A DNA stretch of 64,000 bases from Paracoccaceae bacterium (GCA_021647745.1 JAKIUB010000011.1:1-64000); one strand, 5' to 3'; shown: positions 44,932 through 54,310, counted from the stretch's first letter. The notes: generated from the letters alone by a model not told the origin. Program-made: numbers and translations.

Positions 44932-45259
44932 GCGCTTCAAGCGCTTCCGGCTCGGAAACCCCGAGCGCCTCTTGCAGCCGGATCCCGAAGGCGGCGGCCT
45001 CAAGCGCTTCATCCACAATCGGCGGAGAGATACGCGCGGGCTTTGTTTTCGGCAGGGCTTTGGCCTCTATATCCGGCGCGGCTTCCTCCAGCAAAAGATC
45101 AATCCGCGCCTCGGGGCGCAGAATTAGCAGCTCACGTTTGGCCAGCACCCGCTCTTCGTCATAGCGCGCGCGGGCCTCACGGCTGACCATCTGCCGAATC
45201 TCGGACATAATGTCCTCCATCGGCATATTTTCTTGACTATATTGTGCGATTCCGGCCAC
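44885..45259 (-). CDS. short PopZ-like (DUF2497-like) protein
   Basis: 124 residues. PMEDIMSEIRQMVSREARAR near the N-terminus resembles the PopZ/DUF2497 start (SMEEILASIRRII) and EALEALIRKVLREEMAAFGG resembles its C-terminal helix, with an acidic, Pro-rich middle. PopZ is the polar scaffold that anchors chromosome origins in alphaproteobacteria and is classically encoded beside valS, which is 2 kb downstream on the same strand. The match is short and the protein lacks much of PopZ's long acidic linker, so I rate this as tentative. The GTG start follows AAGGA. Confidence 0.5.
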   Translation of the reverse strand: MAGIAQYSQENMPMEDIMSEIRQMVSREARARYDEERVLAKRELLILRPEARIDLLLEEAAPDIEAKALPKTKPARISPPIVDEALEAAAFGIRLQEALGVSEPEALEALIRKVLREEMAAFGG

Positions 45260-45293
45260 TGGGTTTTCCTTGCTTGCCCGTGATTATAGCAGC

Positions 45294-47648
45294 TTATTCA
45301 CCATATGGCACCCAGATGTTTTTAACCTGTGTTGCATGGCGTAAATAGCGCCGACCCTGCGCCGAAGCAGGATTATACCAATCCGCCGCCGCGCTCCACA
45401 TGATCTTCAGGTTCCCTGCCGAGGCCGCGTCCAGTTCGGCATTATCCGTGCCAAAATTCCATAGCGCATTTACATCATCATGCGCGGCCAAGGTCGGCGC
45501 CATGGCCGCATGATCTCCGGTGAGCAGGTTCACCACCCCCGCCGGAATATCACTGGTTTCCAGCACTTGCATAAAATCTCCCGCCATGAGCGGCGCGCTT
45601 TGCGAAGCCAGCATTACCACCCGATTGCCCATCGCCAGCGCCGGTGCCAGCAGCGATACCATGGCCAGAAGCGGGGCCTCGTCAGGGCAGACAACCCCCA
45701 TCACCCCGAGCGGCTCGTTCATCGCCAGCGTTACATGGCGGGTCAGGGTCGAATGCACCTTGCCGTCATATTTATCGGCATAACCGGCATAAAAAGCGAT
45801 ACGCCGAATGGATAAATCCACCTCCTCAGCGCCCTTTCCGCCGGTCATCAAATCAAGCCGCGCGGCAAATTCATCCCGCCGCACCTCAAGGTTTTCCGCC
45901 AGATAATACAGAATTTGCGCCCGCAGATGCGCGTTCGACGCGCTCCAGCCAGTCGCCTTCACCGCTGCCGCCACCGCATTTCTCACATCTTTCCGACTGC
46001 CAAGGCCCGCCTGCGAAATCGGCTCGCCCTTGGCATCATGTGCGGTATAGCTCGCCGCACCGTCAGGGCGCGCCTGTTTGCCGCCGATATAGAATTTCGC
46101 GGTGCGGTCCATTGCATCCGCGCCATTTGCCCTCGCTGGAAGTGGTGAAAAATCAACGGCTTGCGGCTTGGCAGGCTTCACTTTCGGCGCAGGGTCTGCC
46201 AGATATTCCAGCATGCCCTCCATGCCGCCCTCACGGCCAAAGCCGCTCTCGCCATAACCGCCAAAACCGGCGGCGGCATCAAACATATTGGTGCCGTTGA
46301 TCCAGATAATCCCGGCTTTTACCCGCGCCGCTGCATCCAGCGCCACGCTTAAGGTTTCAGACCAGATCGAGGCACTCAGCCCATAGCGGGTATTATTGGC
46401 CAGCGTAATGGCCTCGGCATGAGTTCGAAAAGTTTGCACCGTCAGCACCGGACCAAAAATCTCCTGCTGCACCACGGTGGAGGCGCTGGTAACCTCGCTC
46501 AGAATACTTGGCGGGTAAAAACAGCCCTGATTGGGCAATTGGCAGGAGGATTGCCAAAGCTCGGCCCCCTCGGTCTGCCCTTGGGCCACCAGCGCCTGAA
46601 TGGTTTCCAACTGCGAGGCATCCACTATCGCGCCGATATCAACCGATTTATCCAGCGGATCTCCCACCACCAGTTTATCGGCGCGCGCCTTCAGCTTGGC
46701 GATAAACCGCTCCGCCACCGCCTCCTGCACCAAAAGCCTTGAGCCAGCACAGCAGACCTGCCCCTGATTAAACCAGATCGCATCCACCACGCCTTCAACC
46801 GCGCTATCAAGGTCCGCATCATCAAACACAATAAAGGGCGATTTGCCGCCCAGCTCCAGCGAGAGTTTCTTGCCGCTGCCCGCCGTTTGCCGCCGGATGA
46901 TCTTGCCGACCTCGGAAGACCCCGTAAAGGCCACCTTGTCCACATCCGGATGGCCAGATATCGCCGCGCCGGTTTCGCCCGCGCCAAACACGATGTTGAC
47001 CACCCCCGCAGGCAGCCCCGCCTCCACACATATTTCAGCAAAAAGCGCCGCTGTGATCGGGGTAAATTCCGCCGGCTTCAGCACCACGGTATTGCCCGCC
47101 GCAAGGGCTGGCGCGATCTTCCATGAAAGCATAAGCAGCGGAAAATTCCACGGGATAATCTGGCCGCAAACGCCCAAAGGCGCATGGTTCGGCAGCTCCT
47201 CAGCCAGTATCTCGGCCCAGCCCGCATGATGGTAAAAATGCCGGATCACCAAGGGGATATCCGCATCGCGGCTCTCCCTGATCGGCTTGCCGTTATCCAT
47301 GCTTTCCAGCACCGCAAACAGGCGGGCGCGCTTTTGCAAGAGCCGCGCGATGGCATAAAGGTATTTCGCCCGCTGATGGCCGCTTAAGCCGGCCCATTTC
47401 GGCTGGGCCTTGCGCGCGGCTTTCACCGCCTCGTCCACCAGTTCCGCACTGGCCACGGGGGCTACACAAAGCGCTGCGCCATTGGCGGGGTTATTTATAT
47501 TCAGGCCTTCGCTTTTATCACCCTTGAACCCGCCATTGATAAAATGCTCAAGGCGCGGATGCGCGGTCAGCCAAGCCTTGGCAGCGCTCGGGTCTTCGGG
47601 GGCTTTGCCGTAATCCATTATTTTCATGATATTTTCAATGTCGCTCAT
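45294..47648 (-). CDS. double-domain aldehyde dehydrogenase (ALDH16-like)
   Basis: 784 residues. The first ~490 form a complete NAD-dependent aldehyde dehydrogenase: IIPWNFPLLMLSWKIAPALAAGN, FTGSSEVGKII, LELGGKSPFIVF with the general-base Glu and NQGQVCCAGSRLL with the nucleophilic Cys. The rest (ARFYIGGKQARPDG... GVVCPDEAPLLAMVSLLAPALAMGN) is a second ALDH-like domain without an obvious catalytic Cys/Glu set. This two-domain layout matches ALDH16, known from a Rhodobacteraceae crystal structure. It lies 9 bases downstream of deoC, so it probably oxidises the acetaldehyde released there. Confidence 0.88.
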   Translation of the reverse strand: MSDIENIMKIMDYGKAPEDPSAAKAWLTAHPRLEHFINGGFKGDKSEGLNINNPANGAALCVAPVASAELVDEAVKAARKAQPKWAGLSGHQRAKYLYAIARLLQKRARLFAVLESMDNGKPIRESRDADIPLVIRHFYHHAGWAEILAEELPNHAPLGVCGQIIPWNFPLLMLSWKIAPALAAGNTVVLKPAEFTPITAALFAEICVEAGLPAGVVNIVFGAGETGAAISGHPDVDKVAFTGSSEVGKIIRRQTAGSGKKLSLELGGKSPFIVFDDADLDSAVEGVVDAIWFNQGQVCCAGSRLLVQEAVAERFIAKLKARADKLVVGDPLDKSVDIGAIVDASQLETIQALVAQGQTEGAELWQSSCQLPNQGCFYPPSILSEVTSASTVVQQEIFGPVLTVQTFRTHAEAITLANNTRYGLSASIWSETLSVALDAAARVKAGIIWINGTNMFDAAAGFGGYGESGFGREGGMEGMLEYLADPAPKVKPAKPQAVDFSPLPARANGADAMDRTAKFYIGGKQARPDGAASYTAHDAKGEPISQAGLGSRKDVRNAVAAAVKATGWSASNAHLRAQILYYLAENLEVRRDEFAARLDLMTGGKGAEEVDLSIRRIAFYAGYADKYDGKVHSTLTRHVTLAMNEPLGVMGVVCPDEAPLLAMVSLLAPALAMGNRVVMLASQSAPLMAGDFMQVLETSDIPAGVVNLLTGDHAAMAPTLAAHDDVNALWNFGTDNAELDAASAGNLKIMWSAAADWYNPASAQGRRYLRHATQVKNIWVPYGE

Positions 47649-47657
47649 AATGTGGCC

Positions 47658-48614
47658 CTAGGATATAGCGTGGTGTTTGGCAGCGGAATAACGGCCGGTG
47701 GCATGATGCTCTAGCTGGCGTTCAATATCGGTCAGCAAGCTCGAAGCGCCAAACCGAAACAGGTGCGGTTGCAAATAATGCACCCCCAGCTCCTCGCGCA
47801 TCATGCTCATCCATGTCAGCGCGTCTTTCGCGGTTGATATCCCGCCTGCGGGCTTGAAGCCCACCTCTGCGCCGCTGATCTCGTTATAATCGCGGATCGC
47901 CCGCACCATCGTTAGCCCCACCGGCAGCACCGCGTTCACCGCTTCCTTGCCGGTCGAGGTCTTGATAAAATCTGCCCCCGCCATCATCGCCACCATGCTG
48001 GCGCGGTAAACATTGCGAAGGCTGGAAATATCACCCGTGGCCAGAATGGTTTTTAAATGCGCCTTGCCGCAGGCTTCTTTCATCTGCGAAATTTCGTCAT
48101 AAAGCGCGGGCCAGTTCTGCGCAAACACCTTTGAACGGGTGATCACGATATCAATCTCGGTCGCCCCCGCTGCCACGGCATAGCGAATTTCGGCCAGCTT
48201 TAGCTCCAGCGGAATAAGCCCTGCCGGAAAGCCCGTGGCCACCGAAGCCACGCCAATGCCCGTGCCCGCCACGCCCATCGCGGCGGTCTCGACCATGGTA
48301 GGATAAACACAAACGGCCGCCGTCTGCACCGGCTTGGTTAGCCCCAGCTGCGCCTGAATTGACGGGTCCAGCGCCATTTTTGCCTTGCCACACAGGCGCT
48401 TGACACGGTTCACTGTGTCATCCCCCGCCAGCGTTGTCAGATCAATCAACCCGATCGCGCGCAAAAGCCACGCCGCCTGATGTGTCTTTTTCACCGAGCG
48501 GCGGGCGGAAAAACTCTTGCTGCGCCGCTCCAGCGCGCTCAAATTCACCCGCGCATCACGAAACACCGCTTCATCCAGCGGCATTCCTTTATTCTCTTTG
48601 CCATTATCCAGCAT
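47658..48614 (-). CDS. deoC: deoxyribose-phosphate aldolase
   Basis: About 318 residues, longer than many DeoC proteins because of an N-terminal helical extension. The reaction cleaves 2-deoxyribose-5-phosphate to acetaldehyde and glyceraldehyde-3-phosphate. VCVYPTMVETA, EIDIVITR and KTILATGD appear, and the Schiff-base lysine lies in MAGADFIKTSTGKEAVNAVL. PAGGISTAKDALTW closes the active site. The ATG at 48614 follows AAAGAGAC; a TTG at 48632 is possible. It leads the aldehyde dehydrogenase gene in one operon. Confidence 0.93.
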   Translation of the reverse strand: MLDNGKENKGMPLDEAVFRDARVNLSALERRSKSFSARRSVKKTHQAAWLLRAIGLIDLTTLAGDDTVNRVKRLCGKAKMALDPSIQAQLGLTKPVQTAAVCVYPTMVETAAMGVAGTGIGVASVATGFPAGLIPLELKLAEIRYAVAAGATEIDIVITRSKVFAQNWPALYDEISQMKEACGKAHLKTILATGDISSLRNVYRASMVAMMAGADFIKTSTGKEAVNAVLPVGLTMVRAIRDYNEISGAEVGFKPAGGISTAKDALTWMSMMREELGVHYLQPHLFRFGASSLLTDIERQLEHHATGRYSAAKHHAIS

Positions 48615-48762
48615 TTTTGTCTCTTTGATCAAAAATAGTCACAAAGGACTCTGGCCCAATCCCTGAAAGAATTCAATCAGGAAGTTGTCAGCGGTAAGCG
48701 TTGCGTGTTAATGAAGGGTTACTCCACAGCATCATCTCCTTGCCGAAGATACAGGAAAATAA

Positions 48763-49341
48763 ATGAAGCGCCAAAGAAAGCCCGCCGCCGAACGCAAGGC
48801 GCAGATTGTGGACGAGGCCATGCGCCTTGCCGCCGAGCTGGGACCGGACCGGATGACAACCCAGAAACTGGCAGATGCGGTCGGGATATCACAGGCCGCG
48901 ATTTTCAGACATTTTCCGAGCAAGGCCGAGATATGGCTGGCGGTAGCCGCGCGCATCGGCTCGGCTATGCCCGCCAAGCTGCTGGCCTCCGATATGGCGC
49001 CACTGGAGCGCTTGCGGGCCATCGTGGCGCGGCAGCTCAAATTTATTGTCAAAACCCCGTCTATCCCCGCTATTCTTTACTCGCGTGAGCTACACGCCGA
49101 AAACGAAGCCCTCCGGCAGCAGTTTTCGGCTATGGTGGCACAGCGGCAGGTGCTTTTTTCCAGCCTGTTTCGCGAGGCGATTAAAACCGGCGATTTTAAC
49201 AAAAATATCGACCCCGATGATGCTGCCAAACTGGTGCTGGCCTTTATTCAGGGCATGGCGATGCGCTGGTCAATGGAAGAGCACGGCTTTGACCTTGAGG
49301 CCGAGGGCATGCGCCTGCTCGAGCTTCAGCTCAGGGCTTAG
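48763..49341 (+). CDS. TetR-family transcriptional regulator
   Basis: 192 residues. The N-terminal helix-turn-helix region RKAQIVDEAMRLAAELGPDRMTTQKLADAVGISQAAIFRHFPSKAEIW is characteristic of TetR repressors, with a helical ligand-binding C-terminal domain. It is divergent from deoC with about 148 bases between, so control of the deoC-aldehyde dehydrogenase operon is plausible; no operator was identified with confidence. Effector unknown. Confidence 0.85.
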   Translation: MKRQRKPAAERKAQIVDEAMRLAAELGPDRMTTQKLADAVGISQAAIFRHFPSKAEIWLAVAARIGSAMPAKLLASDMAPLERLRAIVARQLKFIVKTPSIPAILYSRELHAENEALRQQFSAMVAQRQVLFSSLFREAIKTGDFNKNIDPDDAAKLVLAFIQGMAMRWSMEEHGFDLEAEGMRLLELQLRA

Positions 49342-49389
49342 CCCTCTTTTTGTGTTGACCCTAAAACCCCGGCCGCCAAAGCAGGTGGT

Positions 49390-50466
49390 TCATGCCGCGT
49401 AATACCGCCCGAAGCGGTTATTGATAAACGTGCCAAAATCCGCGTCTTCCTGCTTTACAAACCCCGCTTGCGGTAGCTGCCCCTCTGCCAGCATATCGAG
49501 CATTCCGCAAATACCGGCGGCGGTGGTCACTTGAATCGCGCTCCAGTTTTGCCCGCCAATCTCTCGCCGGTAATATTTGCGGGCAAATACATCCTGTACA
49601 AAGCGCCCCTGCTTTTCGCCGGTGACAGATACAAAAACCAGCACCACATCCTCGCTGGCAAAGGGCAGCGCGGTCTCGAAAATATCCTTCACCAGCTCGG
49701 GGCGCTCACCCAGCCGCAAGTCTTGCAACAGCAGTTTCAAAATATCCCGATGGCCGGGGTAGCGCACTGTGCGGTAGTTCAGGTTTTTCACCTTACCTTC
49801 AAGGGTTTCACACAGGGTTCCCAGCCCGCCAGAGGTATTAAACGCCTCGTAATCGACCCCGTCGAGCGAAAATTGTTCCAGCTCCGCCAGCGGCGGCACC
49901 TCTTTGAGTGCGCCATTTACCACGGCTTCACAAGGGTTTAGATATTCGTTTATCAGCCCCTCGGTTGACCATGTCAGCGCGTATTTCATGGCATTGGCAG
50001 GGTATTTCGGCAAGGCCCCCACCCGCATCTTCACATCCTGAAGCCGATCAAACCGCCCCGCCAAATCATGGGCGCAGACCGAGATAAACCCCGGCGCCAG
50101 CCCGCATTGCGGCACCAAAGCGGTAGCGGCCCCGCGCGCAAGATCCCGCACCACCCGCGTGCAGGCCACATCCTCGGTCAAATCCAAATAATGCACACCC
50201 ACCTTCACCGCTGCGCGCGCCACGGCGGTGGTCAACGCAAAGGGCAGCGCGCTCAGCACCGCGTATTTACCGCGCAACGCAGCCTTCAATGCGACTGCAT
50301 CATTTACGTCCAGCTCCAGCGGTTCAATGGCGGAGTGCAGCGGTAACCCCGCCAGCCCGACCGGATCACAATCCGCCACCGTCACGCGGTAGTCACCACT
50401 TTCAGCCAGCATCATCGCCATCATTTGTCCGATTTTGCCCGCGCCCATCACTAGAATATGTTTCAT
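49390..50466 (-). CDS. saccharopine dehydrogenase family protein
   Basis: 358 residues with an NAD(P)-binding Rossmann start KHILVMGAGKIGQMMA, then AVLSALPFALTTAVARAAVKVGVHYLDLTED and CGLAPGFISVCAHDLA, the saccharopine dehydrogenase C-terminal/reductase-like fold. These enzymes act on saccharopine in lysine breakdown, or on related opine-type substrates. A divergent Lrp/AsnC regulator adjoins it, as often seen for amino-acid catabolic genes. Which direction and substrate it uses is not shown by sequence. Confidence 0.8.
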   Translation of the reverse strand: MKHILVMGAGKIGQMMAMMLAESGDYRVTVADCDPVGLAGLPLHSAIEPLELDVNDAVALKAALRGKYAVLSALPFALTTAVARAAVKVGVHYLDLTEDVACTRVVRDLARGAATALVPQCGLAPGFISVCAHDLAGRFDRLQDVKMRVGALPKYPANAMKYALTWSTEGLINEYLNPCEAVVNGALKEVPPLAELEQFSLDGVDYEAFNTSGGLGTLCETLEGKVKNLNYRTVRYPGHRDILKLLLQDLRLGERPELVKDIFETALPFASEDVVLVFVSVTGEKQGRFVQDVFARKYYRREIGGQNWSAIQVTTAAGICGMLDMLAEGQLPQAGFVKQEDADFGTFINNRFGRYYAA

Positions 50467-50585
50467 ATCCGCATCTCCCTTTCCCGAGCATACCCCCGTG
50501 CGCTGTCGAATTGCCTTGTTAAATCGACGAAATGAATGGTATTTATGTGCGAATTGCCAGTCAAACCTTCAAAGTGAAAGATCTC

Positions 50586-51011
50586 ATGGATCCGCTCGAC
50601 CAAAAGCTGCTCGAAATGTTACTGAAAAACGCTCGCGAGCCGATCACTTCGCTTTCTCACGCGCTCAACGTATCGCGCGCCACGATCACCGAGCGGATGA
50701 AAAAACTCGAGGCGCGCGGTATCATCGCCGGCTATACCCTGCGCCTTTCCGAGGCGACCCTTCAGCGCAATATTGCCGCCCATGTGATGATCGCGGTTGA
50801 GCCGCGCAGCACCGATGCCGTGCTCGCCGCGCTCAAAAACCTGGCCAGTATCCATAGCTTGCACGCGGTTAGCGGCATTTATGATCTTATTGCCGTTTTA
50901 CGCAGCGACAACACGCAAGGTCTCGACCGGGATCTTGATATTATCAGGAATATCAAGGGCGTGGTTAAAACCGTTTCCTCTATTGTGCTTTCGACCAAGC
51001 TCGGAAACTAA
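50586..51011 (+). CDS. Lrp/AsnC-family regulator
   Basis: About 141 residues. MDPLDQKLLEMLLKNAREPITSLSHALNVSRATITERMKKLEARGII is the Lrp/AsnC helix-turn-helix domain, followed by the RAM ligand domain (AHVMIAVEPRSTDAVLAALKNL, HAVSGIYDLIAVLRSD). The usual start is the ATG at 50586; the frame is open to 50532. It probably responds to an amino acid, perhaps lysine, and regulates the divergent saccharopine dehydrogenase-like gene across 119 bases. Confidence 0.85.
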   Translation: MDPLDQKLLEMLLKNAREPITSLSHALNVSRATITERMKKLEARGIIAGYTLRLSEATLQRNIAAHVMIAVEPRSTDAVLAALKNLASIHSLHAVSGIYDLIAVLRSDNTQGLDRDLDIIRNIKGVVKTVSSIVLSTKLGN

Positions 51012-51228
51012 AGCGATCCTGCCTGAAAAACGGGGATTATTCACCCAAGAGGTAATACTAAAGTTCTTCAGACCTTGTAACTTCCGCATTTTAATCCTAG
51101 ATACGGCCTGTGAAGTATTCTTTCACCGAGGTTTTCGACTCCCTATGCAGTTCGTTGATTTCTAATTAAGATCACGCTGCACCATAGTCACCGCGTTGTG
51201 CGGGTGGCATTTAATAGGAGATAATCGG

Positions 51229-51435
51229 ATGGCTAACGGCACCGTAAAATGGTTTAACCCTTCAAAAGGCTTCGGCTTCATTCAGCCAGAAAATGGCGGC
51301 AGCGATGTGTTTGTGCATATTTCTGCTGTTGAAGCGGCTGGTCTTTCCGGCTTGGACGACAATCAAAAAGTAACTTACGAACTGGAAACAGGTCGTAACG
51401 GCAAAGAATCTGCATCCCAGCTTGCGCTGGTATAA
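51229..51435 (+). CDS. cold-shock protein
   Basis: 68 residues; a single cold-shock domain that binds single-stranded RNA and DNA. NGTVKWFNPSKGFGFIQPENGG contains RNP1 (KGFGFI) and DVFVHISAVE contains RNP2 (VFVHI). TAGGAG precedes the ATG by 8 bases. A leader of up to ~200 bases upstream, following the Lrp gene, is long enough for a temperature-responsive 5' UTR, but no specific element was recognised. A strong intrinsic terminator follows. Confidence 0.95.
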   Translation: MANGTVKWFNPSKGFGFIQPENGGSDVFVHISAVEAAGLSGLDDNQKVTYELETGRNGKESASQLALV

Positions 51436-51474
51436 GCTGGTTTTGACGGAAACCTCCGTCGCATAAAATTTTGA

Positions 51475-51512
51475 AACGGCGGTTTGGATAATATCCAGAC
51501 CGCCGTTTTTCA
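51475..51512 (+). terminator. intrinsic terminator of the cold-shock gene
   Basis: AACGGCGGTTTGGATA and its complement (one T-G wobble) form a long GC-rich stem, followed by GTTTTTC. It sits about 40 bases after the cold-shock protein stop codon. Confidence 0.88.
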
Positions 51513-51662
51513 TACTGACCTGCGCCCCTAGAACTCCTCCAAAGGGCGGACAAAATAGAGAAGCGATTCGCAGACAAAAAGACAGCGGACCTGTGCAGAC
51601 GATACGGCATATATTGACCGGCAGCGGCCGGTTTAAAACCATATCAAAAATATTCCGTAAAA

Positions 51663-51739
51663 TGGTACCAGCGCCCTGATTTGAACAGGGGGCCTCTTGA
51701 TCCACAATCAAGCGCTCTAACCTACTGAGCTACGCCGGC
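51663..51739 (-). tRNA. tRNA-His (GTG)
   Basis: Reverse complement folds as a 77-nt tRNA with acceptor GCCGGCG, D arm GCTC/GAGC, anticodon stem CTTGA/TCAAG around TTGTGGA (anticodon GTG), T arm GGGC/CCCTGTTCAAATCAGGG and an encoded CCA. Position -1 is T and the discriminator is A, so it lacks the G-1:C73 pair that histidyl-tRNA synthetase normally requires. That absence is an established feature of many alphaproteobacterial tRNA-His genes. Confidence 0.93.
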
Positions 51740-51843
51740 ACTGTGGGCTGAATTACATCTGACTTTAGCCGATTGCAAGCCCAATTTACTTGCCAACAGC
51801 CAAATTGGGCGCTAGGTCAGGGCCGAGCCGGAAAGGATCAGTC

Positions 51844-52032
51844 ATGGGTATCAACAAAGAAAGCGACATTGCCGCCAATCTCCAGATCGGGCCAACCGAT
51901 CAAGGCATGGTGCGGATGTTCATCGAAGCCGACAATATCGAGATTCCGCTGGATTTTGACCCCGAAGAGGCCGAAGAGATCGCTGAAGAGCTGCTCGCCG
52001 CCGCCCGGCACGCCCGCGCCGTCAAGCGCTGA
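51844..52032 (+). CDS. small conserved acidic protein (DUF6324-like)
   Basis: 62 residues: INKESDIAANLQIGPTDQGMVRMF then EADNIEIPLDFDPEEAEE and IAEELLAAARHARAVK. I associate this pattern with the small Rhodobacterales family DUF6324, of unknown function, but the name is from memory. AAAGGATCAGTC precedes the ATG. The stop overlaps the convergent glycosyltransferase gene by 11 bases. Confidence 0.6.
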   Translation: MGINKESDIAANLQIGPTDQGMVRMFIEADNIEIPLDFDPEEAEEIAEELLAAARHARAVKR

Positions 52033-54310
52033 CCAGCCCCAGCTCTGCCAGCCGCGTTTGATAGCGCAAGCGCAGAGCCTTGCCGGAATAGTGCTGCTCC
52101 ATCAGGGCTTTGCCCGCTTTACAGCGCTGGCTTGCGATCTCTGGAGAGGCGGCAACCTCGGCCATAGCCACCGCCAGCGCCTCATGATCAATCTCGGCCC
52201 ATCTTGCCCCCTTGAGCGGGAAAATAGCCTCGCCCGGCCGCACATTGCGCCACCGCCACGGCACGCAAAATGCGGTATCAGGGGTGCAAAAATCCTGCGT
52301 GCCGGAATAGTCAGTCACGATCACTGGTGTGCCGAGCTTCATCGCATAGGCAGGCAAATAACCAAACCCCTCGGCTCGGTGCGAAGAGACCAGCGCCGTC
52401 ACTGCGCTGATCAGCCCGAGATAGCGGGGAAAGGGCAGATGCGCCTGTAACAGGATTATCCGCGGATCTTTAGCGATAATTTTGCTAATGATCTGCATCT
52501 GTTTCTCAGGGTCGCCCCAGTGGTTTTTAATCGGGGGAGAGGTTTTTAGAATCAACCGCGCCTCTGGCCGGTTAACAAAGGCCATCTGGAAGGCCAGCAC
52601 CGCCGCCAGCGGGTTTTTGCGCGCCACGGAAGAGTGCAGGTCAAAGCTGACAAGAAACACTGGCTGGCCGGCAGATATCCCCAATTTTCCCAAATCGAAT
52701 ACCTCCGGCGGCGGCAGGTCAAACCCCTTGCCGACCCATGTTACCGGCCTGTCATATTCCCGCGCGTATATCTTTTGCAGATACCGGCTGGGCACCCATA
52801 TTTCATCCAGCACCTCGCCTGCCAGCCGATGCGCTTGCGGCAGATTTTCCAGCTCCCACAAGAGATAACCGATATGAAAACTGCCGGGCCGGTGATGTCG
52901 AAACATCTGCGCCGGAATGGCATCGGCATTTACATGGTGCAGATAGATATCCCGCGCGGGATGGATACCGGCCAGCGCGGTGGTAGACATTTGCCGGTTT
53001 TGGCCAAGGCCGGTTGTGGTCTCTGCCCCGCCCGTCACCCTGATTGCAGGGGGCGATACCGGCGGGCACCCCTTGCCGATAAGCGCCAGCAATAGCGGAT
53101 AGCCCCGCAAAGCAAGATCGCCAACTCCCTGCTTTAACTCCTCGCTCTCCCACGGCCAAGCCAGCGCCTCTACGCGGGAAACCGGCATATGGGCCAGCAC
53201 CGCCACCAGCAGCTCAAGACGCGTCAGCGCGTTTGGTGCCGGTGTCAGCGGTGTGGCCAACCAGTTGCACAAAGCGGGGTCAATAAAGGTAGGCACATCA
53301 AAAAACCGCATCATACCCACCAGCCTGCGCAAGGCTTGTGCCAGCGATGGGGCGGTTAATTCAGCGTTCAGGGGGGCAGGTGGCACTATCATCGGCAGGG
53401 CTTGTTGCAACATATCCGCCGCTTGCGCCTCATACCACGCCAGATAGGCCAATGCGCCGTACCGGCTATCCAGCGGAAACCGCTCGGCAAGCCGCCGGGC
53501 CGCGTGTAGGTGCAGCATAAATGCCGAGAGCGGCACCCCGTGGGTCGGGGCAACCGCGCGGTCAGCAAAAGGTGCTTCACAAATCGGCGGGGCGGACTGC
53601 TGGAAAGCCGGTAGATCTGCCTCGCCATAAGCCTCGACCACAGCCAGAATCAGCGCAACCCCCTCACGAAGCGGGTCGTCTTTTTTCAGTCGCTCCAGCG
53701 CATGCCGAAGCCAGAGTGGCGTAAGGCACAAGCTCGCCGTGGCCCCTTGGCGCGCCGCAAGAGAGAGGCTGGCCAGATCAACATCTTCGGGCCGGGCAGC
53801 CGGCCCGAGCTTGCCGGTCAGGGATGCTGCCAGCGCCGCTGGTGAACCGGACTGGCGTACAAGCACAATTGGTCGCCGCCATATTAGCTTGAGCAAAAGC
53901 GCAACCATGACAATCGCCAGATGCCCGGGCCGCTTGAGCAGCTTTAGCCGGTAAACCACGATGCCACGCTTTGCCCTGCGTAAAAGCCGCCACACAAGCT
54001 GAATCCGGCGCCACTCTTCCAGCCGCCGATGGCGCCACAGCTTTTGGGATATCTCCCTGAAATCAAGCCCCTCGGGGTATAACACCAGCGTTTCACTACC
54101 CTCCGCCAGCAGGCGCGCCAGCATCGGATCAAAATCCCTCTTGGGAGCAAAAGGCAGGATATCGGAGCTATAGGCCGGCGCAGTCGTGGTGGCAGGGCGG
54201 ACATCAAACCCCGCTTTCATCAAATGGAAAACCACCTCGCCGGCATGGCGCGCAGCCACGCTGCCCTTGGGTGGCAGCTGCGCAATAACGCGGATGATCT
54301 TTGGCCTCAT
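52022..54310 (-). CDS. large glycosyltransferase, GT4-type C-terminal half
   Basis: 762 residues. The last ~330 form a GT-B glycosyltransferase: GYLLWELENLPQAH, EIWVPSRYLQKIY, VSFDLHSSVARKNPLAAV, then the sugar-nucleotide region VSSHRAEGFGYLPAYAMKLGTPVIVTDYSGT with the E-x7-E-like acidic residues. The first ~430 residues are helical and of no recognised family, including a hydrophobic stretch near 115-140 (LAIVMVALLLKLIWRR). It may modify cell-surface polysaccharide. It is the only such gene nearby, and its start lies 95 bases from the 6S RNA gene on the other strand. Confidence 0.8.
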   Translation of the reverse strand: MRPKIIRVIAQLPPKGSVAARHAGEVVFHLMKAGFDVRPATTTAPAYSSDILPFAPKRDFDPMLARLLAEGSETLVLYPEGLDFREISQKLWRHRRLEEWRRIQLVWRLLRRAKRGIVVYRLKLLKRPGHLAIVMVALLLKLIWRRPIVLVRQSGSPAALAASLTGKLGPAARPEDVDLASLSLAARQGATASLCLTPLWLRHALERLKKDDPLREGVALILAVVEAYGEADLPAFQQSAPPICEAPFADRAVAPTHGVPLSAFMLHLHAARRLAERFPLDSRYGALAYLAWYEAQAADMLQQALPMIVPPAPLNAELTAPSLAQALRRLVGMMRFFDVPTFIDPALCNWLATPLTPAPNALTRLELLVAVLAHMPVSRVEALAWPWESEELKQGVGDLALRGYPLLLALIGKGCPPVSPPAIRVTGGAETTTGLGQNRQMSTTALAGIHPARDIYLHHVNADAIPAQMFRHHRPGSFHIGYLLWELENLPQAHRLAGEVLDEIWVPSRYLQKIYAREYDRPVTWVGKGFDLPPPEVFDLGKLGISAGQPVFLVSFDLHSSVARKNPLAAVLAFQMAFVNRPEARLILKTSPPIKNHWGDPEKQMQIISKIIAKDPRIILLQAHLPFPRYLGLISAVTALVSSHRAEGFGYLPAYAMKLGTPVIVTDYSGTQDFCTPDTAFCVPWRWRNVRPGEAIFPLKGARWAEIDHEALAVAMAEVAASPEIASQRCKAGKALMEQHYSGKALRLRYQTRLAELGLVSA

